A stretch of DNA of 64,000 bases, from contig NCGO01000001.1 in NCBI GenBank assembly GCA_002256985.1, positions 1 through 64,000 of the forward strand, read 5' to 3'. The DNA comes from Novosphingobium sp. 28-62-57 (lineage in GTDB: Bacteria > Pseudomonadota > Alphaproteobacteria > Sphingomonadales > Sphingomonadaceae). Below, piece after piece: positions 27,889 to 34,538 of the stretch (positions are counted from its first letter, which is position 1; every line of letters begins with the position of its first letter). The notes beneath the pieces were generated by a model. It was given only the letters and a program-made list of their open reading frames with translations. It ran no database searches and was not told the origin of the DNA. Both the position numbers and the translations under genes were made by a program.

Positions 27889-28872
27889 ATGTCTGATACG
27901 GCGCTCTTGCGCGAAATTCTTGATGCCCAGCTTGAAATGGTCTGCCGCTTTCGCGCCGATGGCACGATTCTGTTCGTCAACCACGCCTATGCCCGCACGC
28001 TTGGCCGTGATCCTCGGCAATTGACCGGGCAGAACTTGTGGAAGCACATTTCCGATGATGATCACGATCACGTGTCGGCCATGCTTGAGCGGTTGACGCC
28101 GCAAACTCCTGAATTGACCATCGAAAACCGTTTCGAGACCGCTGCCGGCTCGCGCTGGACCCTGTGGCGCAATCACGCGCTGGAATTTGATGACGATGGA
28201 TGCTGGCAGGTCGCGCAATCAACCGGGATCGACATTACCGAGCGCAAGCAGTTGGAAGAACAGCTTGAACTTCTCGTGGGAGAGCTCAACCATCGCGTCA
28301 AGAACACGCTGATGGTGGTTCAGGCCATGGCCCATCAGACCTTCCGCGGGGCAAACCTTCCTGCTGGGCCGGTCGGTGCATTCAACGAACGGATCGCTGC
28401 CCTGTCAGCCGCGCACGATGCGCTCAGCCGCACGAACTGGACCGGCGTGCCACTGGCCGAGATCGTGCACCACGGCCTGTTGATCTGTGGTCATAATGAC
28501 AATCGGGTGCAGTTTGGCGGGCCTGATGTTCTGGTCTCGTCCACGGCCACGGTTTCGTTGGTCATGGTGTTACATGAACTTGCCACAAATGCGCTGAAAT
28601 ACGGGGCTCTGTCGGCCAGCACTGGCAAGGTCTCGATCATTTGGTCGGTCAATTGCGATAGCGATGTTGTCATCGAATGGCGCGAAAGTGGTGGTCCGCC
28701 GGTGCAGGTCCCGGTGCGCAAGGGGTTCGGGTCGCGGCTTGTGTCCGATGCAATTCCCCGGCAACTGGGCGGATCGGTGCAACTTGATCATGACCCGGAA
28801 GGGGTGCGGTGCCGCATCACCATCCCTGGCGAGATTTGCAAGGCAGCCGATACTGCAGGAATTGAACGATGA
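27889..28872 (+). CDS. HWE-family sensor histidine kinase with PAS domain
   Basis: Two-component sensor, apparently soluble. Seen: an N-terminal PAS domain (about 5-118, ending TGIDITERKQLEEQ), then the HWE kinase signature: phospho-acceptor His135 in GELNHRVKNTLMVVQAMAHQ, the N-box HELATNALKYGALS, and WRESGG giving the W-x-E part, with no classical F box. HWE kinases in Alphaproteobacteria often act in light, stress or general-stress-response signalling. The neighbouring receiver at 28883 lies 10 bases downstream and is the likely phosphorylation partner. Confidence 0.9.
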   Translation: MSDTALLREILDAQLEMVCRFRADGTILFVNHAYARTLGRDPRQLTGQNLWKHISDDDHDHVSAMLERLTPQTPELTIENRFETAAGSRWTLWRNHALEFDDDGCWQVAQSTGIDITERKQLEEQLELLVGELNHRVKNTLMVVQAMAHQTFRGANLPAGPVGAFNERIAALSAAHDALSRTNWTGVPLAEIVHHGLLICGHNDNRVQFGGPDVLVSSTATVSLVMVLHELATNALKYGALSASTGKVSIIWSVNCDSDVVIEWRESGGPPVQVPVRKGFGSRLVSDAIPRQLGGSVQLDHDPEGVRCRITIPGEICKAADTAGIER

Positions 28873-28882
28873 TCGAAGGCCA

Positions 28883-29236
28883 ATGAAGATCGATGGTAAA
28901 CGCATCCTCGTGATCGAGGATGAATTCATCGTGGCGGCAATGCTTTGCGATACGCTGGAGGATGCTGGCGCGATTGCGCTCGGCCCGGTCGGTCGCGTCA
29001 GCGAAGCGATGGCGTCGATCAGCGCGGGCGGCATTGATGCGGCGGTGCTGGACTGGAACCTTGCCGGAGAATCAGGTCTGCCACTGGCTGAGGCTTTGGC
29101 AGAGCGTGGCGTGCCGTTTGTCATCGCCACCGGCTATGGCTCGGTCGATGCGCCGTTTGATGACCGGCCTATCCTCGGCAAACCCTATGTCTCGTCGCAG
29201 CTTTTGGACAAGCTTGGGGCATTTTTTCCCGATTGA
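28883..29236 (+). CDS. Stand-alone response regulator receiver protein
   Basis: The 117-residue protein is a CheY-like receiver with no output domain. Seen: acidic pocket IEDEF, phospho-acceptor Asp57 in AVLDWNLAGESG, Thr in IATGYG and Lys in ILGKPY. It starts 10 bases after the kinase gene and is likely its cognate target or a phosphate sink. Start ATG 28883 matches the family; upstream frame lies inside the kinase gene. Confidence 0.92.
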   Translation: MKIDGKRILVIEDEFIVAAMLCDTLEDAGAIALGPVGRVSEAMASISAGGIDAAVLDWNLAGESGLPLAEALAERGVPFVIATGYGSVDAPFDDRPILGKPYVSSQLLDKLGAFFPD

Positions 29237-29246
29237 TGCCAGAATG

Positions 29247-29275
29247 CCCCGGAAACGGCATGCGCCGTCCCGGGG
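29247..29275. terminator. Hairpin between convergent receiver and lipoprotein genes
   Basis: CCCCGG...CCGGGG with inner ACGGC...GCCGT forms a stable stem-loop with a four-base loop between two convergent genes. There is no long U-run on either side, so bidirectional termination is inferred from position and stability. Confidence 0.55.
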
Positions 29276-29290
29276 TGTCTGACGGACTTT

Positions 29291-29596
29291 TCAGTCCTTC
29301 TTGGCTTCTGCCACAGATTCGTTGTGCAGGCTGGCTTCGGCTTCTGCAGCAGTCTGCTTCGCATCAGCGGCAGCCTTTGCGCCCAGTTCATCGGTCGCCG
29401 CGGCTGCATCATCGACAGCCTTTGCTGCCTTGTCGCCGAGTTCGTCGGTCGCTGCTGCTGCCTTGTCGGCGGCATTGGCCACGTCGTCACCAGCCGATTC
29501 TGCTGTGGTTCCCGCCGCATCCTGCGTCTTCTCGGAACAGGCGGAAAGGGCAAAGGCGCTGGCCGCAGTCGCGGCGATCAGGATGAGTTTACGCAT
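29291..29596 (-). CDS. Ala-rich lipoprotein with internal repeats
   Basis: The 101-residue precursor has a lipoprotein signal peptide with lipobox LSAC (MRKLILIAATAASAFALSAC), then a mature part of Ala, Asp, Glu and Lys. The unit AAAATDELGDKAAKAVDD is repeated once with minor change (AAAATDELGAKAAADAKQ), giving a predicted amphipathic helix reminiscent of LEA-like or entericidin-adjacent stress proteins. No family function is assigned. Next to a sensor-regulator pair, a stress role is possible but only inferred. Confidence 0.8.
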   Translation of the reverse strand: MRKLILIAATAASAFALSACSEKTQDAAGTTAESAGDDVANAADKAAAATDELGDKAAKAVDDAAAATDELGAKAAADAKQTAAEAEASLHNESVAEAKKD

Positions 29597-29770
29597 GTGA
29601 TGGATGACTCCCAGTTGATATCAGGCCCGTAACACGGGTTGAAGCAGCAACGCCTGAACTTGCAGGTGTATCCCGGCCAAGGCATTGAGTCTTAAATTGA
29701 AAAGGCATCTGGCTCTAAGCAGTTGTCAATCCAGCGGTCGTATGCAGCACTCCGCGATCAAGGAAGAAGG

Positions 29771-29944
29771 GTTTCGCGCAGAGGGCGCAGAGGGCGCAGA
29801 GACGCAGAGAAAGAGCGTCTGGCCGATAGGCCAATTCTCCTCAACATCATTGCGAAAGCCGCTTCGCTGGGTTTCGTGAGACGGCTTCGCCGCCGCTCCA
29901 ACCTCTTTGCGATCTCTGCTTCCTCTGCGCCCTCTGCGCGAAAC
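29771..29944. repeat. 174-bp terminal-inverted-repeat element A (MITE-like)
   Basis: Left end GTTTCGCGCAGAGGGCGCAG and right end (read inward on the other strand) GTTTCGCGCAGAGGGCGCAG are identical for 20 bases and similar for about 40, built of 8-9-base CGCAGAG units. The centre contains GAGACGGCTTCGCCGCCGC, shared with element B at 48052-48224. No gene is inside. It lies in the 482-base gap 29597-30078 between two minus-strand genes; the rest of the gap (29597-29770) presumably holds the lipoprotein promoter. Confidence 0.8.
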
Positions 29945-29980
29945 GCCTTCCCTGCTTGGACCTGCTGGCGAGATCGCCGC

Positions 29981-30021
29981 ATGGACTTATTTGCAAGCGA
30001 TACAATCGCCGATGAAAAAGG
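29981..30021. repeat. 41-bp box shared with 48270-48310
   Basis: Box starts ATGGACTTATTTGCAAGCGA and ends at the A-run of the adjacent terminator. It matches 48270-48310 at 36 of 41 positions. In both places it lies between a TIR element and an intrinsic terminator of a minus-strand gene. Read on the plus strand both copies spell MD(L/V)FASDTIA(D/K)EKG, but no ribosome-binding site is seen. Confidence 0.7.
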
Positions 30022-30048
30022 GCGCGGTATCCAAATGATACCGCGCCC
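30015..30048 (-). terminator. Rho-independent terminator of the PuuD-like gene
   Basis: On the minus strand GGGCGCGGTATC pairs perfectly with GATACCGCGCCC (12 pairs, five-base loop) and is followed by TTTTT. It begins about 30 bases after the stop of the gene at 30079-30651. Confidence 0.9.
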
Positions 30049-30078
30049 CGTTCGGCAATATGATAAAAGCGCTCGAAC

Positions 30079-30651
30079 TCAGCCGAGGTTTGCGCTCACC
30101 ATCGCATAGAGCATTGGCAGCGACAGCAGCGTGTTGGTGCGGCTGGCATAGAGCGCGCGCGGGGCGGCAGCAGCCTTTTCCTCAGCCGTTGCTTCGATGA
30201 TCCCCAGGATCTTCTTCTGGGCGGGCCAGATGATGAACCACACGTTGAACGCCATGATCAGCGCCAGCCACATGCCAACACCAATCAGGTTCACATTGCC
30301 TTCACCGGTGAAGGTCATCGCCTGATGGGCATAGCCCGAAACCGCAGCAATGCCGAGGCCAGTGATAACCGTCAGCAGCGCGCCATAGCGGAAGAAGAAG
30401 AACACCTTGGGAGCGATGTGCCCGGTGATCGCGCCTTTTTGTTCGGCGGGGATCTTGGGCATGGTCGGCACCTGCACGAAGTTCAGGTAATAGAGCAGGC
30501 CGATCCACACGATGCCAAAGAACACGTGCAGCCAGCGCAGAACGGCGTTGGCATCGATTGGCGCGGAATCGCCGTAAGCCAGCATCAGGGCAATGGCCGC
30601 AACCACGCCGACGACAAGGACAAGATGAAGATTGCCAAAGAACTTGGCCAT
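30079..30651 (-). CDS. PuuD / urate-oxidase-N-domain-like membrane protein
   Basis: The 190-residue product has four to five hydrophobic helices with the motif RWLHVFFGIVWIGLLYYLNF, AFNVWFIIWPAQKKILG and PRALYASRTNTLLSLPMLYA. These are features of the membrane domain found in urate hydroxylase PuuD and related stand-alone proteins. His and Trp in the first helices could bind heme. The soluble cytochrome-like part of full PuuD is absent, so urate oxidation is not shown. No purine genes are adjacent. A strong terminator follows. Confidence 0.75.
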   Translation of the reverse strand: MAKFFGNLHLVLVVGVVAAIALMLAYGDSAPIDANAVLRWLHVFFGIVWIGLLYYLNFVQVPTMPKIPAEQKGAITGHIAPKVFFFFRYGALLTVITGLGIAAVSGYAHQAMTFTGEGNVNLIGVGMWLALIMAFNVWFIIWPAQKKILGIIEATAEEKAAAAPRALYASRTNTLLSLPMLYAMVSANLG

Positions 30652-30790
30652 GAGAATTTCCCCCTATTTGCAACCGTCATGTTTTGCAGGAGCACGACCA
30701 TGCCCCTTCGGTTGCTGCGCATATTAGGCAGCCAGAGGCAAAAGTCACACGAAATAAGGCGCTCGCCGACCTGTTCGTTCGTGCGCGCGG

Positions 30791-31450
30791 TCAATCGTGC
30801 GGGGGGTTCTTTTCAACTTCGGGTTCGGATGCAACAGCCAGCCCATGCTTGAGTAGCATCGGAATTTGCGAGAACGTGAACAGGAACGACAGCGTGGTCA
30901 CCCCCCATAGCTTGGCCTGCAGCCAGATCTCGAAGTTGCCGTTGGCGGTGTTGAAAAAGTGGCGCAAAACCTCGTTCAGCCCGGCCAGAAACAGGAAGAA
31001 CAGCCCCCAGTTGCGCGACAGCTTCAACCAGCCTTCATCGCTCAATCCATCAAATGCCGCTTCCAGCAGATAGCGCAACATGGCCTTGCCGCGCGCCAAT
31101 CCGGCAAACAGCACGCCGGCAAACAGCAGGTAAATCGCGGTCGGCTTCACCTGAATCCAGAACGGATCGCCCAGCAGCACGGTCAACGTGCCAAAGCCCA
31201 GGATCAGCACGGTCGATAGCCACAGCATCGGCGAAATCTTGCCCAGCCGCAGCTTGGAGATGATCAGCGCCAGCACCGTTGCACCCATGAACACCGCCGT
31301 GCCCTTGGTCACTGCCACCACTTCAGCCAGCCCCGCATCGCCGCCTTCGGGCTTGAAATAGCGATAGGCCAGAAAGAACACGAGCAGCGGGCCGTAATCG
31401 ACCAACAGGTTAACCCAGGAGGACTTTGGTTTGGGCTTTGTCTCGCTCAC
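30791..31450 (-). CDS. yciB: Inner membrane protein YciB / septation protein A family
   Basis: The 219-residue protein has five to six hydrophobic helices. Family features: WVNLLVDYGPLLVFFLAYRY near the N-terminus, ILGFGTLTVLLGDPFWIQVKPT, and NEVLRHFFNTANGNFEIWLQAKLWG. Members (IspZ/YciB) affect cell-envelope synthesis and division. The GTG start (complement of 31448-31450) overlaps the ftsY stop by GTGA, so it is the last gene of the dapF-mtaB-ftsY-yciB operon. Confidence 0.9.
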   Translation of the reverse strand: MSETKPKPKSSWVNLLVDYGPLLVFFLAYRYFKPEGGDAGLAEVVAVTKGTAVFMGATVLALIISKLRLGKISPMLWLSTVLILGFGTLTVLLGDPFWIQVKPTAIYLLFAGVLFAGLARGKAMLRYLLEAAFDGLSDEGWLKLSRNWGLFFLFLAGLNEVLRHFFNTANGNFEIWLQAKLWGVTTLSFLFTFSQIPMLLKHGLAVASEPEVEKNPPHD

Positions 31451-32373
31451 CGGTAAACTCCTGCGATGACCTTGGCGACCAGATCGGGATCGAAGGGGCG
31501 CAGATCATCAATCTTTTCGCCCACGCCGATGGCATGGATCGGCAGGCCATATTGCTCGGCCGCCGCCACCAGCACCCCGCCGCGCGCGGTGCCGTCCAGC
31601 TTGGTCATGATCAGGCCGGTCACACCCGCCACTTCCTTGAAAATCTCGATCTGTTGCAAGGCGTTCTGCCCGTTCGTCGCATCCAGCACCAGCACGACGT
31701 CATGCGGCGCCTCAGCGTTCAGACGGCCCAGCACGCGGCGCACTTTGGCCAGTTCGTCCATCAGTTCGCGCTTGTTCTGAAGGCGACCTGCGGTATCCAC
31801 GATCAGCGTGTCGATCCCGGTGTCGGTCGCCGATTTCACCGCATCGAACACAATCGCCGCGGGATCGCCACCCTCCGGCCCGGTCACGATCGGCACGTCC
31901 AACCGGTCGGCCCAGACCTTCAGCTGGCCGATGGCGGCGGCGCGAAAAGTGTCTCCGGCGGCCAGCATCACGCCATAGTCCTGCTCCTGGAACAGGTGCG
32001 CCAGTTTGGCGATGGTGGTGGTCTTGCCCGATCCGTTGACGCCGATCACCAGGATCACTTGTGGGCGGGGAAAAGCCACGATTTCCAGCGGCTTGGCCAC
32101 CGGGCGCAGGATCGCCGCGATTTCCTCGGCCACGGCTTCCTTCACGCCCTGTTCGTCGACGCCGTTCTCAAACTTCGCTGCTTTAAGCTTCTCGCGGATG
32201 CGGGCGGCGGCACGCGGGCCGAGGTCGGAGAGGATGAGCGCATCTTCGAGATCGTCCAGCTGCGCCTCGGTCAGCCGCGATGCGCCGACGATGCTGCCAA
32301 GGTTTTCGGCAAGCCGTTCAGAAGTCTTGCGAAAACCTCCAAGCAGGCGGTCGGACCAGCTTTCGCCACTCAT
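31447..32373 (-). CDS. ftsY: Signal recognition particle receptor FtsY
   Basis: GTPase that docks SRP-ribosome complexes at the membrane. The 308-residue product is the NG core only: the N domain up to about residue 100, then G1 GVNGSGKTTTIAKLA, AGDTFRAAA, VDTAGRLQNK, TKLDGTARGG and GVGEKIDDLRPF. The long acidic A domain of E. coli FtsY is missing, as is common in Alphaproteobacteria. Its ATG overlaps the mtaB stop (ATGA). Its partner Ffh is encoded at 36565-38061 on the other strand. Confidence 0.97.
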   Translation of the reverse strand: MSGESWSDRLLGGFRKTSERLAENLGSIVGASRLTEAQLDDLEDALILSDLGPRAAARIREKLKAAKFENGVDEQGVKEAVAEEIAAILRPVAKPLEIVAFPRPQVILVIGVNGSGKTTTIAKLAHLFQEQDYGVMLAAGDTFRAAAIGQLKVWADRLDVPIVTGPEGGDPAAIVFDAVKSATDTGIDTLIVDTAGRLQNKRELMDELAKVRRVLGRLNAEAPHDVVLVLDATNGQNALQQIEIFKEVAGVTGLIMTKLDGTARGGVLVAAAEQYGLPIHAIGVGEKIDDLRPFDPDLVAKVIAGVYR

Positions 32374-33653
32374 TCCAGTATTCCTTCAACGATCTTGGTC
32401 GGCGTCACCGTCACCAGACTTCCGGCGGGAGTGCCATGCGGTACACGGTAGCTCGCAAAGTGCGGCGCATGGCCGGTTCCGTCGCGCTCGGCAAGTACTT
32501 GCGCAGGCTTGCCGATCAGCGTGCCCAGCCAGCGGGCGCGCTCTTCGGCCACTGCCGCGCGAACTTGTGCCGCGCGCTCGCGCACCAGCACCGGATTGAC
32601 CTGCGGCATCCGTGCAGCCGGGGTGCCGGGGCGGGGGGAATAGGGGAAGATGTGGCCGTGAACGATCCCGCATTCGCGCACGATGGAGACATTTTCCGCA
32701 TGCATTTCAGCGGTTTCGGTGGGGAACCCGGCGATCAGGTCTGCGCCGATGGCAATTTCGGGCCGCCGCGCCTTCATGCGCTGCACAAGCTCTATGGCTT
32801 GCCCGCGCGAATGCCGCCGCTTCATGCGCTTGAGGATCATGTCGTTGCCCGATTGCAGCGAAATGTGCACGTGCGGCATCACGCGCTGTTCCGATGTGAT
32901 GAGCTCGAACAGCAACGGATCGATCTCCACGCCGTCAAGCGAGGAGAGGCGAATCCGGGGGAGGGTGGGGAAGGCATCGAGGATCGCGGCAACGAGATCG
33001 CCCAGTTTTGGAGCGCCTGGCAGGTCCGCGCCCCATGAGGTCACATCAACCCCGGTTAGTACCACCTCATTGACGCCCTGATGCGGGTTAGGTGCATCTC
33101 GGTGCATCTTGGTGCTGTTCAGGAATATCGCGTTTTCAACCGCCGAAAGCACGTCAACTATCTGCAGAGAAACGCTTTTTCCGCGCCCTTGGGGGATAAT
33201 GCAGAATGTGCAGGCATGATCGCACCCATTCTGCACCGGCACGAACGCGCGGGTGTGCAATCCAACATTGCTCCCCCGCGCCGAACCCTCGCTGCTCCCC
33301 CGCGAAGGCGGGGGCCTCAGGCGGTCTTTAACAACACCGAGGCCCCCGCCTTCGCGGGGGAGCCAGCTTTCTTGAAGAAGCTTCACAGTGTTGGAAACCA
33401 CCGCATCGACTTCAGGCATCGCTGCAAAAGCATCCGCCTCAATCGTCGCTGCACACCCCGTGACGACCAGCCTTGCATCGGGATGTTCGCGCCGCAGCTT
33501 TCGCACCGCCTTGCGCGATTGGCGCACGGCTTCGGCGGTTACCGCGCAGGAATTGACCACGACGGTGGGCGGGCCATCGGCCAGAAAGCCCCGGATCGCC
33601 TCGCTTTCGGCGATGTTCAGGCGGCAGCCCAATGAGATGACTTCAACGGTCAT
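32370..33653 (-). CDS. mtaB: tRNA methylthiotransferase MtaB-type with two in-frame insertions
   Basis: Radical-SAM enzyme of the MiaB/MtaB family, expected to methylthiolate t6A37 in tRNAs. Seen: UPF0004 domain with Cys10, Cys35 and Cys67; radical-SAM CxxxCxxC as C144-DHA-C148-TF-C151; and LTGVDVTSWG, SLQSGND. Odd: residues about 95-129 (WLPREGGGLGVVKDRLRPPP and following) are translated from a palindromic repeat at 33294-33363 and sit between the two domains. A second extra segment at about 173-190 (NAIFLNSTKMHRDAP) contains a 10-base tandem repeat. Both keep the frame. The catalytic cysteines are intact, so the enzyme may still work. Confidence 0.88.
   Translation of the reverse strand: MTVEVISLGCRLNIAESEAIRGFLADGPPTVVVNSCAVTAEAVRQSRKAVRKLRREHPDARLVVTGCAATIEADAFAAMPEVDAVVSNTVKLLQESWLPREGGGLGVVKDRLRPPPSRGSSEGSARGSNVGLHTRAFVPVQNGCDHACTFCIIPQGRGKSVSLQIVDVLSAVENAIFLNSTKMHRDAPNPHQGVNEVVLTGVDVTSWGADLPGAPKLGDLVAAILDAFPTLPRIRLSSLDGVEIDPLLFELITSEQRVMPHVHISLQSGNDMILKRMKRRHSRGQAIELVQRMKARRPEIAIGADLIAGFPTETAEMHAENVSIVRECGIVHGHIFPYSPRPGTPAARMPQVNPVLVRERAAQVRAAVAEERARWLGTLIGKPAQVLAERDGTGHAPHFASYRVPHGTPAGSLVTVTPTKIVEGILE
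33092..33114. repeat. 10-bp tandem repeat inside mtaB
   Basis: GTGCATCTCG-GTGCATCTTG-GTG is a two-and-a-bit copy tandem repeat. It encodes part of the unusual segment NSTKMHRDAP between the radical-SAM cysteines and NEVVLTGVD, where family members normally have only a short loop. Confidence 0.55.
33294..33363. repeat. Palindromic repeat inside mtaB (CTCCCCCGCGAAGGCGGGGG family)
   Basis: Left arm GCTCCCCCGCGAAGGCGGGG-GCCTCAGG (33294-33321) and right arm CCGAGGCCCCCGCCTTCGCG-GGGGAGC (about 33338-33363) are inverted copies around a short centre. A partial extra copy of the arm start, GCTCCCCCGCG, lies at 33270-33280. Same family as the intergenic copy at 16086-16164. Confidence 0.9.
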
Positions 33654-34459
33654 GCCGGGAAATCAGCGTCCTCGAACGTGCCTTCGAAGCTGAGCGTGGC
33701 AGGCCCGGTCATGTCGATGGTTCCGCCTTCGGGCCAGCTGATCGTCAGCGGCCCGCCCGGCAAGTCCACGCGCACTCTGCGCCCCGTCAGCTTGCGCCGG
33801 ATGGCGGCCACGGCTGTTGCGCAGGCTCCTGTGCCGCAGGCCTGCGTCAGGCCAACACCGCGCTCCCACACCCGCAGCTTGAGGTGATCGGGGCCGACCA
33901 CACTGGCGACGTTCACGTTGATTCTTTGCGGAAAAAGCGGATCATGCTCGATCAGCGGGCCGAGGCGCTCAAGGTCCACCGCATCGGCATCGGGCACGAA
34001 AAAGATCACGTGCGGATTGCCGACATTGACGCCGACCGGGTTTTCCAACGCCTCCCACCCCACCGGCATATCCAGCGTGTCCATTGCATAGGCTACCGGG
34101 ATTTCGTCCCAGCGCAGCCGCGGTGCGCCCATATCGACGGAGACGCCAGCGTCGGTGGCTTCCGAACGGATCAAACCGCCAAGTGTTTCAATGGTTTGCT
34201 TTGCCCCAAGCAGCAGGCCAACCGCGCGGGCGGCGTTGCCGCAGGCTTCCACTTCGCCGCCATCATGGTTGAAGATGCGCATCTTCACATCGGCGCAATC
34301 GGAAGGTTCCAGCAGGACGAGCTGGTCGCAACCGATTCCGGTACGACGGTTCGCCAGCGCAGCAGCGCGGCGCGCGGTCATGGCGACGGGCGCTTTGCGG
34401 GCGTCAATCACCACGAAATCATTGCCGAGGCCGTGCATTTTGCGAAAGGGTAAGCGCAT
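33650..34459 (-). CDS. dapF: Diaminopimelate epimerase
   Basis: Interconverts LL- and meso-diaminopimelate for lysine and peptidoglycan. The 269-residue product has FRKMHGLGNDFVVID, the catalytic pair Cys73 in EACGNAARAV and Cys208 in TQACGTGAC, and GNPHVIFFV. Start ATG complementary to 34457-34459 fits the family; twelve more residues are possible upstream but look non-native. Its stop overlaps the mtaB start by ATGA. First gene of the dapF-mtaB-ftsY-yciB operon. Confidence 0.95.
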   Translation of the reverse strand: MRLPFRKMHGLGNDFVVIDARKAPVAMTARRAAALANRRTGIGCDQLVLLEPSDCADVKMRIFNHDGGEVEACGNAARAVGLLLGAKQTIETLGGLIRSEATDAGVSVDMGAPRLRWDEIPVAYAMDTLDMPVGWEALENPVGVNVGNPHVIFFVPDADAVDLERLGPLIEHDPLFPQRINVNVASVVGPDHLKLRVWERGVGLTQACGTGACATAVAAIRRKLTGRRVRVDLPGGPLTISWPEGGTIDMTGPATLSFEGTFEDADFPA

Positions 34460-34538
34460 ACCCCGCGACTTAGGGACTGGAACGCTGCAAAGCAATCTGT
34501 TGCGCTATGGCAGCGCCCCACCGTGCAGGCGCAAACTT

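Noticed and set aside
29755-29950. CRISPR-like array because of repeated CGCAGAG words (also at 48052 and 56527)
   Set aside because: Repeat units are 8-9 bp in direct contact with no spacers; they form ends of inverted-repeat elements.
29723-30109. 128-codon plus-strand frame running through element A and the 41-bp box
   Set aside because: It reads through inverted repeats and a terminator and into the antisense of another gene. The conserved MD(L/V)FASDTIA peptide is reported only as a DNA-level similarity.
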